A stretch of DNA of 18,660 nt from NCBI GenBank assembly GCA_020859965.1, contig JAJBVF010000086.1:1-18660 (forward strand). Reading direction: 5' to 3'. Below the pieces are notes generated by a model. It had not been told where the DNA came from, ran no database searches, and saw only the letters and a list, made by a program, of their open reading frames with translations. This DNA comes from Clostridiales bacterium (lineage in GTDB: Bacteria; Bacillota; Clostridia; Lachnospirales; Lachnospiraceae). Every line of letters starts with the position of its first letter. Within the stretch, counting starts at the first letter, position 1. Positions 7,456-12,959 of this stretch are shown here, one piece after another. The position numbers and the translations under genes are program-made.

Positions 7456-8547
7456 ATGGGAGAGAAACACGAGTCACTGATTCTGGATATTCATATTCCG
7501 TATTGTATTTATCCGGAAAAATACCTGAGACATTTTAACGCGACAGGTACGAATGAGCAGAAAAACATGTATCTTGCAGCGCTTATGCGGGAAGTGCAGT
7601 CTTATAAGGATGAATTGACGGATTATGAAATCCGGGCGGTGAACTTAAGCGGCGGCAGCGCTACCGTAATGAAGCCGGATCTGCTGGGACGGCTGTTGTC
7701 TATGGTGCGGCATACGCTTCCGGTAGCGAAGGGAGCGGAGATCAGCTTCGATGCCCTGCCGAATACCATAGGTACTCCCTCGCTGACGGGTATTGCCGCA
7801 GGGCATCCGACCCGGGCAGAGCTGATGATGCGCTCGGAAAATGACGAAGAACTGAAGACGCTAAACTGCGCGTTTCGTATGCAGAATACACGTAACGCCA
7901 TGCTTTTTCTGCATAAGTTTCATCTGAATAATGTCAGCCTGACTGTTAATTATGGAATACCAGGACAGACCATGGTATCCTGGCATAATACGCTTCACTC
8001 CTGCGTTATCATGCGGCCGGAACATATCTGTGTGGAGCCGTTGGCGGTAACAGACGCGGAGGGAATGCCGGATGAGCAGGAACGGTTTGAACTGTATGAT
8101 CACGCCTGTACATACCTTACAGACAACGGATATCTCCAGTATGCGGCTGGATTGTTTTGCCGTCCGCACCATGAGTATCTGTTCGAGTCCCTGAAGCTGA
8201 ATGGCACCTCTGTTCTGGGTATGGGTGTCAACGCGGTGACTGTGCTGGACGGGTATATGACACGGAACACAAATAACTGTGCCCTGTATGTCAAAAATGC
8301 GGGCGACTTTGAGAAGCTTACTTCTGAGGTGTATATCGCAGATGAAAGCTTCCTGATGAAAAATTATGTGAGTGGTCGTTTGAAGCTCACACAGGGGCTG
8401 GATGCAGCGGCCTTTGAAAAACGCTTTGGACAGACAATGCCGGAAGAAATTCGCAGGGAGCTGGATGAAAAGATTCATGAGGGATGGATCAGTGAGACCG
8501 GAGGAGTGTATACCGCCACACGCAGAGGCCTTTTTTACATGGCCTGA
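7456..8547 (+). CDS. HemW/coproporphyrinogen oxidase-like radical SAM family protein with degenerate Fe-S motif
   Basis: A 363-residue protein colinear with HemW along its full length. It has the opening HIPYC, a glycine segment NLSGGSATVMKPDLLGRLL (usually GGGTPS), VNYGIPGQTMVSWHNTL (usually DLIYGLPGQT), ICVEPLAVTDAEGMP, LGMGVNAV, and the C-terminal HemW-type winged segment (RLTQG-like KLTQGLDAAAFEKRFG). The cluster motif CxxxCxxC is broken: Cys17 is kept but the second and third positions are Glu21 and Leu24. It therefore probably cannot bind a normal [4Fe-4S] cluster or cleave SAM, and may be a haem/porphyrin-binding or regulatory paralogue. The ATG at 7456 is chosen because family homology starts there and TTGGAGGC precedes it; the frame is open upstream from 7297 but is not homologous. 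It may be cotranscribed with the reductase. Confidence 0.85.
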   Translation: MGEKHESLILDIHIPYCIYPEKYLRHFNATGTNEQKNMYLAALMREVQSYKDELTDYEIRAVNLSGGSATVMKPDLLGRLLSMVRHTLPVAKGAEISFDALPNTIGTPSLTGIAAGHPTRAELMMRSENDEELKTLNCAFRMQNTRNAMLFLHKFHLNNVSLTVNYGIPGQTMVSWHNTLHSCVIMRPEHICVEPLAVTDAEGMPDEQERFELYDHACTYLTDNGYLQYAAGLFCRPHHEYLFESLKLNGTSVLGMGVNAVTVLDGYMTRNTNNCALYVKNAGDFEKLTSEVYIADESFLMKNYVSGRLKLTQGLDAAAFEKRFGQTMPEEIRRELDEKIHEGWISETGGVYTATRRGLFYMA

Positions 8548-8556
8548 TACTATAGT

Positions 8557-8910
8557 TCACTGTCTATTCTGCGCTTTATAGTTTTCGCCCCAGTCCCACA
8601 TGGCATCCAGAATCGGTTTCAGACTGTAGCCTAAATCGGTCAGAGTATATTCCACATGGGGTGGGACCTCCGGGAAGACAGTTCGGATCACCAGCCCGCT
8701 TTCTTCCATCTGGCGAAGCTGAGAGGTCAGTACCTTCTGTGAAATATGTCCGATGGATTTCTTCAGTTCTCCAAACCGTTTCGTACCGGGCAGCAAGTCC
8801 CGGAGAATCAGCACCTTCCATTTATCGCTGATCAACATCAGTGTCGTCTCTACCGGACAGGTCGGCAATTCTTTTGCCGGCGTTGCTTGAATGTCTTTTT
8901 CTGTTTCCAT
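8557..8910 (-). CDS. HxlR-family transcriptional regulator
   Basis: A 117-residue winged helix protein of the HxlR (MarR-like) family. The family pattern is plain: CPVETTLMLISDKWKVLIL then RDLLPGTKRFGELKK, the recognition region SIGHISQKVLTSQLRQMEESGLV, and the wing VPPHVEYTLTDLG before the terminal helix. The N-terminal Cys18 sits where several HxlR proteins have a redox-active or ligand-reactive cysteine. It converges on the HemW-like gene (9 bp between stops) and is divergent from the broken macrodomain gene, which it may once have controlled. No good ribosome binding site is visible before the ATG at 8910. Inducer unknown. Confidence 0.9.
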   Translation of the reverse strand: METEKDIQATPAKELPTCPVETTLMLISDKWKVLILRDLLPGTKRFGELKKSIGHISQKVLTSQLRQMEESGLVIRTVFPEVPPHVEYTLTDLGYSLKPILDAMWDWGENYKAQNRQ

Positions 8911-8961
8911 GAAAACTGCCCGAAGCAGACGATCGAGAAGAGGGGATAGTGGTAGGATAGT

Positions 8962-9099
8962 GGATCACCGGAGGTCGCAAGCGGTCAACAAGAGATGACA
9001 GGCGATCGCAAGAGATTACAAGCGGTCAATAAGAGAATGAGGGGAATCGCAAGAAAGAATAAAGGATCAATAAGCGATCCTAAGAAATCACAAGAGAGG
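8962..9099. repeat. Degenerate tandem repeats (10-bp unit within 41-bp higher-order unit)
   Basis: Units resembling GGATCACAAG recur every 10-11 bp: for example GTCGCAAG at 8974, GTCAACAAG at 8984, GATCGCAAG at 9004, GATTACAAG at 9014, GTCAATAAG at 9025, ATCGCAAG at 9046, GGATCAATAAG at 9064, CGATCCTAAG at 9075 and AAATCACAAG at 9085. They also group as three copies of about 41 bp (8977-9017, 9018-9058, 9059-9099); by hand the first two agree at 29 of 41 positions. The array lies between the HxlR start and the macrodomain gene start. The 10-bp period is not a codon multiple, so the array is noncoding. Confidence 0.7.
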
Positions 9100-9114
9100 A
9101 ACAGTGGGGGGACC

Positions 9115-9441
9115 ATGACACAGGACGAACGCAGGATTTATTTAATCAGGGAACTTCTTTCCGAGGAAAAACAGTACCGGGATATGGAAATCCCATCCGA
9201 TGAACAGCAGCAGAAACGGCTTCTGCGGGCACTGTTTAACATACGGATGCCAAAATCGGTCAGTCCGGATTTTCTGGAAATACAGGACCAATATCTGCAG
9301 GAGGAGCTTCGGCGAAAAGGCATTACAGATATTGCTGACCTTACCCCCGTGCAGGACGGGATTTATCTCTGGCAGGGAGACATTACCACGCTTCGCTGCC
9401 AAGCAATCGTGAATGCCGCCAATGTTGCGTTATCTTATTAG
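9115..9441 (+). pseudogene. Macrodomain protein (ADP-ribose hydrolase), truncated by the mobile element
   Basis: Residues 1-86 match the N-terminal part of the bacterial protein-ADP-ribose hydrolase group: a helical lead-in (RRIYLIRELLSEE, IPSDEQQQKRLLRALFNIR) then IYLWQGDITTLRCQAIVNAAN, the first macrodomain strand and ADP-ribose-binding motif. In intact relatives NAAN is followed by a loop and a cysteine/histidine segment (GCxxPCHGC type). Here only VALSY and a stop follow, so over half of the protein is missing. The frame is intact up to the break, so this is interruption rather than decay. The start at 9115 has GGGGGG just upstream; the longer open frame from 8995 only reads through the tandem repeats. 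The rest of the gene is expected beyond the right edge of the inserted element. Confidence 0.85.
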
Positions 9442-9481
9442 GTAGCATTTTAAGCGAAATATAATAACCGGATTCAGATGG

Positions 9482-9504
9482 AGGAGCGTAAAGCTCCTTT
9501 TTTT
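9482..9504 (+). terminator. Intrinsic terminator at the element's left end
   Basis: AGGAGC (9482-9487) and GCTCCT (9493-9498) form a 6-bp stem with loop GTAAA, followed by a run of seven T (9498-9504). It lies about 40 nt after the broken macrodomain frame and would stop host transcription entering the element. Confidence 0.8.
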
Positions 9505-9577
9505 ATGCCTAAATTTATAAAAATGTGGAGTTATTACTCTGAAACTGAAAAAAAAAGCACATACAGGAGGTAAAGGG

Positions 9578-9904
9578 ATGTATCAGGAGGAAGCGATAAT
9601 AAACAGGGTAACAAAGCAATACATAAAGATTGAGGTGGATGAGGGGAATATCAATCAAAGAGTTGTCCGGGGGCTGAGTATTATGATGCTGGAGATCTGG
9701 AACGACTGGAGAGAAGATACACGGCATTATCAGCCGTCTCAGGAAAAGCAGAATTTCTATATCAGTACGGTTGATCGGGGTGAGAGGAAGCTTGATCCTG
9801 AGTTACCAGATTATGAACTGGCAAAGACGGTTATCAAAGATTGCAGGAAATTCATACTCCATGTAGTGACATATCGAGTAAGAAGAAAACCCCGTGTATT
9901 TTAG
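9578..9904 (+). CDS. Hypothetical protein, 108 residues
   Basis: I do not recognise this protein. It starts at an ATG with AGGAGGT at 9565-9571, a strong site with good spacing. It is mostly helical in character, with charged and aromatic residues (IWNDWREDTRHYQ, ELPDYELAKTVIKDCRKF) and a basic tail YRVRRKPRVF that could contact nucleic acid. No signal peptide or membrane segment is present. It is the first gene of the element, isolated between the terminator at 9482 and the terminator at 9927. Its ribosome binding region (TACAGGAGGTAAAGG) is nearly identical to that of the gene at 11261. Confidence 0.7.
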   Translation: MYQEEAIINRVTKQYIKIEVDEGNINQRVVRGLSIMMLEIWNDWREDTRHYQPSQEKQNFYISTVDRGERKLDPELPDYELAKTVIKDCRKFILHVVTYRVRRKPRVF

Positions 9905-9926
9905 CGCGACTGTGTGCCGCTGGAAG

Positions 9927-9965
9927 ATAGCAGAGAGCGAACGGATCAGCTCTCTGCTATTTTTT
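9927..9965 (+). terminator. Strong terminator shared by converging genes
   Basis: A perfect 12-bp stem, ATAGCAGAGAGC (9927-9938) and GCTCTCTGCTAT (9949-9960), is followed by T at 9960-9965. It ends the gene at 9578-9904. The right arm and loop also encode the last residues (IAES) and the stop of the converging ribbon-helix-helix gene. Confidence 0.8.
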
Positions 9966-10134
9966 CATCAACAATATCAATGATGAACGCGCTCAGGCTC
10001 TTTCCAGCCTTTTCAGCTTCCGACTGGTACAACGCTCTTTTCTCTTTGGAAACACGTATTCCTATAAGGCTTGTGTTCTCTTTCTGATATTTCATTGTGG
10101 CTCTTTTCTGAGCCTCTGTGTACTTTGCTCCCAT
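9946..10134 (-). CDS. Ribbon-helix-helix (Arc/CopG-like) DNA-binding protein
   Basis: A 62-residue protein with a basic N-terminus (KYTEAQKRATMKYQKEN) followed by the ribbon-helix-helix pattern: strand LIGIRVS (residues 23-29), helix KEKRALYQSEAEKAG, turn, and helix SLSAFIIDIVDEKI. Such proteins bind palindromic operators as dimers and often repress their own and neighbouring promoters. It is the only minus-strand gene of the element and is divergent from the sigma factor gene. The two related palindromes at 10240 and 10272 lie in between and are good candidate targets, though closer to the sigma gene. The ATG at 10134 is preceded on its strand by AAAGGAGC. It could be the element's repressor or a mobilisation accessory protein. 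Confidence 0.8.
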   Translation of the reverse strand: MGAKYTEAQKRATMKYQKENTSLIGIRVSKEKRALYQSEAEKAGKSLSAFIIDIVDEKIAES

Positions 10135-10173
10135 TGTGTACGATGCTCCTTTAGATTCTCAGGGGGATAAGTG

Positions 10174-10203
10174 ATTATATCATGGTTTTAACCCGAAAGG
10201 TCA
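10174..10203 (-). promoter_or_regulatory. Possible promoter of the ribbon-helix-helix gene
   Basis: On the minus strand a perfect TATAAT lies at 10179-10174. The best -35 candidate is TGACCT at 10203-10198 (18-bp spacer), a weak match. It is placed about 40 nt before the start codon. Confidence 0.4.
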
Positions 10204-10234
10204 GAGAAATTGAGGAATGTGAGGAATATTTTGC

Positions 10235-10263
10235 TTGACTATATGTTAAACATATACTATATT
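10235..10263 (+). promoter_or_regulatory. Promoter of the sigma factor operon
   Basis: TTGACT (10235-10240) and TATATT (10258-10263) are spaced by 17 bp, a close match to a vegetative promoter. Transcription would start near 10270, leaving a leader of about 74 nt. The spacer is filled by the palindrome at 10240-10256, so a bound regulator would block RNA polymerase. Confidence 0.7.
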
Positions 10264-10290
10264 GTTATTGAGTATATGTTAAATATATAC
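10240..10290. promoter_or_regulatory. Two related palindromic operators around the sigma-operon promoter
   Basis: TATATGTTAAACATATA (10240-10256) is a perfect palindrome with 8-bp arms. GTATATGTTAAATATATAC (10272-10290) is a near copy with 6-bp perfect outer arms. Their centres are 33 bp apart, about three helical turns, so two dimers would bind on the same face, one between -35 and -10 and one just after the start site. Confidence 0.65.
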
Positions 10291-10343
10291 GAATCAAGTT
10301 AAAAGGAATTTTAAGAAAACAGGAGAAAGCAGGAGGAAACAAG

Positions 10344-10955
10344 ATGAGATCAAAAATTTATGCGGAAAAAAGTGATGAGCAACTGGTAGATGAGTACAAC
10401 GCAACACAGGATGATGCAATCTTTGAGGAATTGTTAGAAAGGACTGAGGGGCTGAGGAAGTCGCTGGCAAAGGAATACTCAAACATTCCGGGAAGTGAGC
10501 TGGAGGATCTGCTACAGGAGGGCATGATGGAAATGTTCAGAGTGATCCGGTACTTTGATAGCTCAAAATCAGCGGCGTTTACCACGTTTCTTTATTCAGC
10601 AATCAGCCGGAGATATAACACGCTGTATGTAAAGGCTACTTGCAAAGCACGAAACCCGGAACAAGTTACAACGAGCTATGAGCATTTAAACGGCTTAATC
10701 AATAATGAGTGCGCTGAGGACTGGAAAGGGTATGGAAAGGTTTGCTTCTCTGTAGAGTGTAAGGAGTTTGCGCTGGTAGAGTTTGAGGATGTGATAGCGC
10801 GGTCAGGTCTTTCAGATCGGGAGCGTCTTTCAATACAGCTTACTCTCAGGGGGAACACAAAACCGGAGATCGCAAAGATCATGAACGTTAAAACCCCTAC
10901 AGTACACAGTTACCTGAGGCGGACTTATAACAAGCTGAGGGTAGCAATCATTTAA
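10344..10955 (+). CDS. Sigma-70-like RNA polymerase sigma factor (mobile element type)
   Basis: A 203-residue sigma factor. Region 2 spans about residues 30-93, with ELEDLLQEGMMEMFRVIRYFD followed by the aromatic AAFTTFLYSAISRRY of region 2.3/2.4. Region 4 spans about 155-199, LSDRERLSIQLTLRGNTKPEIA then a helix-turn-helix NVKTPTVHSYLRRTYNKLR. Regions 1.1 and 3 are absent, as in ECF-like and phage or conjugative element sigma factors. It would redirect RNA polymerase to specific promoters, possibly those of the element. The ribosome binding site AGGAGGAA precedes the ATG. The promoter carries two operators, so expression looks tightly controlled. The gene heads a run of small genes on the same strand. 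It is not a housekeeping factor; the target promoter sequence is unknown. Confidence 0.85.
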   Translation: MRSKIYAEKSDEQLVDEYNATQDDAIFEELLERTEGLRKSLAKEYSNIPGSELEDLLQEGMMEMFRVIRYFDSSKSAAFTTFLYSAISRRYNTLYVKATCKARNPEQVTTSYEHLNGLINNECAEDWKGYGKVCFSVECKEFALVEFEDVIARSGLSDRERLSIQLTLRGNTKPEIAKIMNVKTPTVHSYLRRTYNKLRVAII

Positions 10956-10966
10956 AGGAGGGCGGC

Positions 10967-11191
10967 ATGATGCAGAATAGAGCAACAGAAGATCACAAGC
11001 TTTGGTTATTCGATCTTGCACACGGCAATCTGTCAGACAGTGAGATTGTAAGGGGATTCGTAAAATACTATGCGCTGAATGGTTTAACAGTCGGCAACGT
11101 GCAGGACGATATTATATTTAAAACGCATTATGAACCGGAAACGGCTGTATTGAGCCTGAGAACGGCTTTAGAGCAATTTATAGAGGATTGA
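10967..11191 (+). CDS. Small hypothetical protein, 74 residues
   Basis: I do not recognise this protein. AAAGGAGGG at 10954-10962 overlaps the sigma factor stop, so the two genes are probably translated from one message. The spacing favours the second ATG at 10970; the first, at 10967, is also possible. The sequence is acidic and likely helical (DHKLWLFDLAHGNLSDSEIVRGFVKYY, then a C-terminal helix LRTALEQFIED), with no signal or membrane segment. It is conserved in style with the other small proteins of this element, perhaps a DNA-processing accessory. Confidence 0.7.
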   Translation: MMQNRATEDHKLWLFDLAHGNLSDSEIVRGFVKYYALNGLTVGNVQDDIIFKTHYEPETAVLSLRTALEQFIED

Positions 11192-11260
11192 CAAGGTAAA
11201 ACAGGAAAAGGGCTGTATGAGGCTGTAAACAGCTCAGAAAGGTACAGGAGGGTAAAGGAT

Positions 11261-11608
11261 ATGACTAATGAGCAGTTTTGGAAAGAGCGTGAGCAGTACC
11301 AGAAAGCAATGAATGAAGAGCTTATCCGGGTACAGTGTGAGGGTGAGGATAGAGGTTATATCTGTGCAGGAAGAATTGATTATGAGTATTCAAAGTTTTG
11401 GTTCAGAGTTGAGACTGAGGATTATAGTCAGATTCACGGTCACTATTTCGCTTGTAAGACTCTTGAAGATCTCCGGGCGGCGCTTGAGTGGATTGTGAAT
11501 GATACAAAGTTTTATGATGTTACAGCATTTGTTAAGGGTTGCTCTAATGTGACATTCACGAGTCAGAAAAGCATTGATATGCTGTTTGATAGCTATTATC
11601 GCTGGTAA
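11261..11608 (+). CDS. Hypothetical protein, 115 residues
   Basis: I do not recognise this protein. The ATG has AGGAGGG at 11246-11252 with 8-nt spacing. The protein is soluble, with an N-terminal charged helix (EQFWKEREQYQKAMNEELIRV) and a mixed alpha/beta middle rich in aromatics (YICAGRIDYEYSKFWFRVETEDYSQIHGHYFAC). The C-terminal part contains TAFVKGCSNVTFTSQ and ends YYRW. It continues the sigma-factor gene run. No known domain is visible. Confidence 0.7.
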   Translation: MTNEQFWKEREQYQKAMNEELIRVQCEGEDRGYICAGRIDYEYSKFWFRVETEDYSQIHGHYFACKTLEDLRAALEWIVNDTKFYDVTAFVKGCSNVTFTSQKSIDMLFDSYYRW

Positions 11609-11655
11609 TACATACAGAGCTGAGCTATCGGCTGGACGGGCGGAAAGGTGATCGT

Positions 11656-11835
11656 ATGACACAGTTAGATAATTTGACGATGAAAGAGGTAACAGAGCAT
11701 TTAACAGATAGAATAGCAACAGATTTTGACGTGACAAAGAAAGATGCAAGGAAGCTCCTCACTAACGCACTCAGTTATAATATCGTAGTTGAGGAGATCG
11801 AAAATCAGATCAGCTATCTATTGGGGGAGGATTGA
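11656..11835 (+). CDS. Small hypothetical protein, 59 residues
   Basis: A short frame from the ATG at 11656 with GGAAAGGTG as ribosome binding site. The product is acidic and helical, beginning MTQLDNLTMKEVTEHLTD, with an amphipathic second half (VTKKDARKLLTNALSYNIVVEEI). The next gene starts 2 nt after its stop, so the pair is probably translationally coupled. Function unknown; it has the look of small phage or conjugative element proteins that fold as helical bundles. Confidence 0.6.
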   Translation: MTQLDNLTMKEVTEHLTDRIATDFDVTKKDARKLLTNALSYNIVVEEIENQISYLLGED

Positions 11836-11837
11836 GC

Positions 11838-11993
11838 ATGAGCAAGCAGGAAGCATTGAAGAATCTGAGAACGTGGTTAAAGGAGTATGAAGATGCTCAG
11901 AATGCTGAGAGATCGGAGGTTTTACAGGTTATCTATGAAAGAGATATTGATACTTTGAAGATCGCTATTGAATCACTGGAAAAGGAGGGTTGA
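11838..11993 (+). CDS. Small hypothetical protein, 51 residues
   Basis: The ATG at 11838 follows the previous stop by 2 nt, with GGGGGAGG (11823-11830) as ribosome binding site inside the upstream gene. The product is a single charged helix or coiled coil (LKNLRTWLKEYEDAQNAERSEV, then IYERDIDTLKIAIESLEKEG). The last codons contain AAGGAGGG, the ribosome binding site of the next gene at 11998, so the genes are tightly nested. Function unknown. Confidence 0.6.
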   Translation: MSKQEALKNLRTWLKEYEDAQNAERSEVLQVIYERDIDTLKIAIESLEKEG

Positions 11994-11997
11994 GATC

Positions 11998-12438
11998 ATG
12001 AAGATCATGGAAAGAGTAGAGCTGTATAAGAATCTCTTTAAAGACAGTGTAGCGCTTGCTCCGGTAGGCAAGGCTAAAAAGGGTTGGGTAGAAAAAGACA
12101 GCTTTGAAAAGCTGGAAACACTGAGAGTATTAAACACAGAGCTATCAGAGCTGTATCAAGTCTCTTTACCAGTGATAACCGTATGGGTGCGGGATGATTG
12201 CTATATCACAAGTACAGGAGAAATATACCTTTGTGATCCGGGCTTAGAGAATTTCTTACATCAATACAGACACCACTTACAGAACGTAGAGCGGAAGTAT
12301 GAAAGACGGGGGTTGACTTGTGAGGGGCTTGGTAAGGAGTTCTGGAGCATACCTTACAAAGACTGTTTACATAGGATGCGCGGGGAAGATGATGCGCGGG
12401 CTTGGAGTAAATTTCTTATTGAGGCGGCTGAGGGCTGA
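11998..12438 (+). CDS. Hypothetical protein with degenerate HExxH-like motif, 146 residues
   Basis: The ATG at 11998 is preceded by AGGAGGG (11984-11990), so it is preferred over an upstream in-frame start inside the previous gene. The centre reads LPVITVWVRDDCYITSTGEIYL then LENFLHQYRHHLQNVERKY. The stretch HQYRH has the spacing of a HExxH zinc-peptidase site, with the catalytic Glu replaced by Gln, set in a strand-helix context like those of small SprT or phage metallopeptidases. If the likeness is real, this copy should be catalytically weak or inactive, but it may still bind metal. No signal peptide. The C-terminus is helical (DDARAWSKFLIEAAEG). It ends the sigma-factor gene run, with a 215-bp gap following. 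Confidence 0.65.
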   Translation: MKIMERVELYKNLFKDSVALAPVGKAKKGWVEKDSFEKLETLRVLNTELSELYQVSLPVITVWVRDDCYITSTGEIYLCDPGLENFLHQYRHHLQNVERKYERRGLTCEGLGKEFWSIPYKDCLHRMRGEDDARAWSKFLIEAAEG

Positions 12439-12442
12439 TAAG

Positions 12443-12471
12443 CTGAGAAAAAAAAAGTTGTGATTTCTCAG
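12443..12471. other. Hairpin after the first gene run
   Basis: CTGAGAAA (12443-12450) and TTTCTCAG (12464-12471) form an 8-bp stem with a 13-nt loop, directly after the stop at 12438. The stem lacks a G/C core and a following T-run, so it is a weak terminator or a 3'-end structure. Confidence 0.4.
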
Positions 12472-12512
12472 AAATTTGTTGAAAAACTAAAAGCTATTTT
12501 ATTTTAGCTCTA

Positions 12513-12541
12513 TTGAAAAATTAAATATCTCCCTGTAAAAT
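12513..12541 (+). promoter_or_regulatory. Promoter of the second gene run
   Basis: TTGAAA (12513-12518) and TAAAAT (12536-12541) are spaced by exactly 17 bp. Transcription would start near 12548. A palindrome GTACCG-GGAA-CGGTAC (12546-12561) covers the start site and may be an operator or the first hairpin of the leader. Confidence 0.7.
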
Positions 12542-12559
12542 ATACGTACCGGGAACGGT

Positions 12560-12640
12560 ACAGGAGAAAACAGGATTGATACAGGATTAAAGGATTTATG
12601 AAACTGTGTCAGTCCTGTTTTTATTTTCGCAAAAATTAAG
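12560..12640 (+). promoter_or_regulatory. Possible attenuator leader with terminator and 13-codon leader peptide
   Basis: ACAGGA occurs three times, at 12560, 12570 and 12581. The last two can pair with TCCTGTTTTT (12613-12622), which is followed by ATTTT. Pairing gives an intrinsic terminator with alternative 5' arms. A short frame, MKLCQSCFYFRKN (12598-12639), runs across the terminator with a poor AGGA site, so translation could influence folding. This reading is tentative. Confidence 0.4.
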
Positions 12641-12653
12641 GAGGGCTTAGAAA

Positions 12654-12959
12654 ATGAGGAGTTACACGGTATTTGAATGGATGCATAAGAAGTTAGGTCT
12701 GAGCGGTACAGATGAAAAAGTATTTGCTTTTATCTATGGTGCTTCACAGATAGATAATCAGGAATTCCGGGGTACTGTGGGTGAGATCGCGGATATTATC
12801 GGTAGCTGTTATTGCTCTGTATCTATGTCTTTAAAACGGCTTACAGAAAAAGGCTTGCTTGTAAAATCTGTACCCTGTGAGGATGAGAGAAGAAATAAGT
12901 TCGCTGTAAACGCCTATAGCGTAAACAGAGAATTATTGAGGGGAGTGAGTGCGTCATGA
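12654..12959 (+). CDS. Winged-helix DNA-binding protein, 101 residues
   Basis: A small helix-turn-helix protein. The pattern DEKVFAFIYGASQ then GTVGEIADIIGSCYCSVSMSLKRLTEKGLLVKS (about residues 20-72) is that of MarR-like or RepA-N-like winged helices: a scaffold helix, a turn, a recognition helix and a GLL-type wing. The ATG at 12654 has AAGGAGGG about 10 nt upstream. The stop overlaps the start of the next gene (ATGA), so the two are coupled and may act together, probably in replication or regulation of the element. Known families with this pairing are found in plasmids and phages of Firmicutes. Exact role not determined. Confidence 0.75.
   Translation: MRSYTVFEWMHKKLGLSGTDEKVFAFIYGASQIDNQEFRGTVGEIADIIGSCYCSVSMSLKRLTEKGLLVKSVPCEDERRNKFAVNAYSVNRELLRGVSAS

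Noticed and set aside
8995..9114. N-terminal extension of the macrodomain protein
   Set aside because: It would translate the tandem repeats into a basic low-complexity stretch; the start at 9115 fits the family and has a GGGGGG site.
9460..9465. Promoter at a perfect TATAAT near the element's left end
   Set aside because: No acceptable -35 box at 16-18 bp, and a terminator follows within 40 nt.
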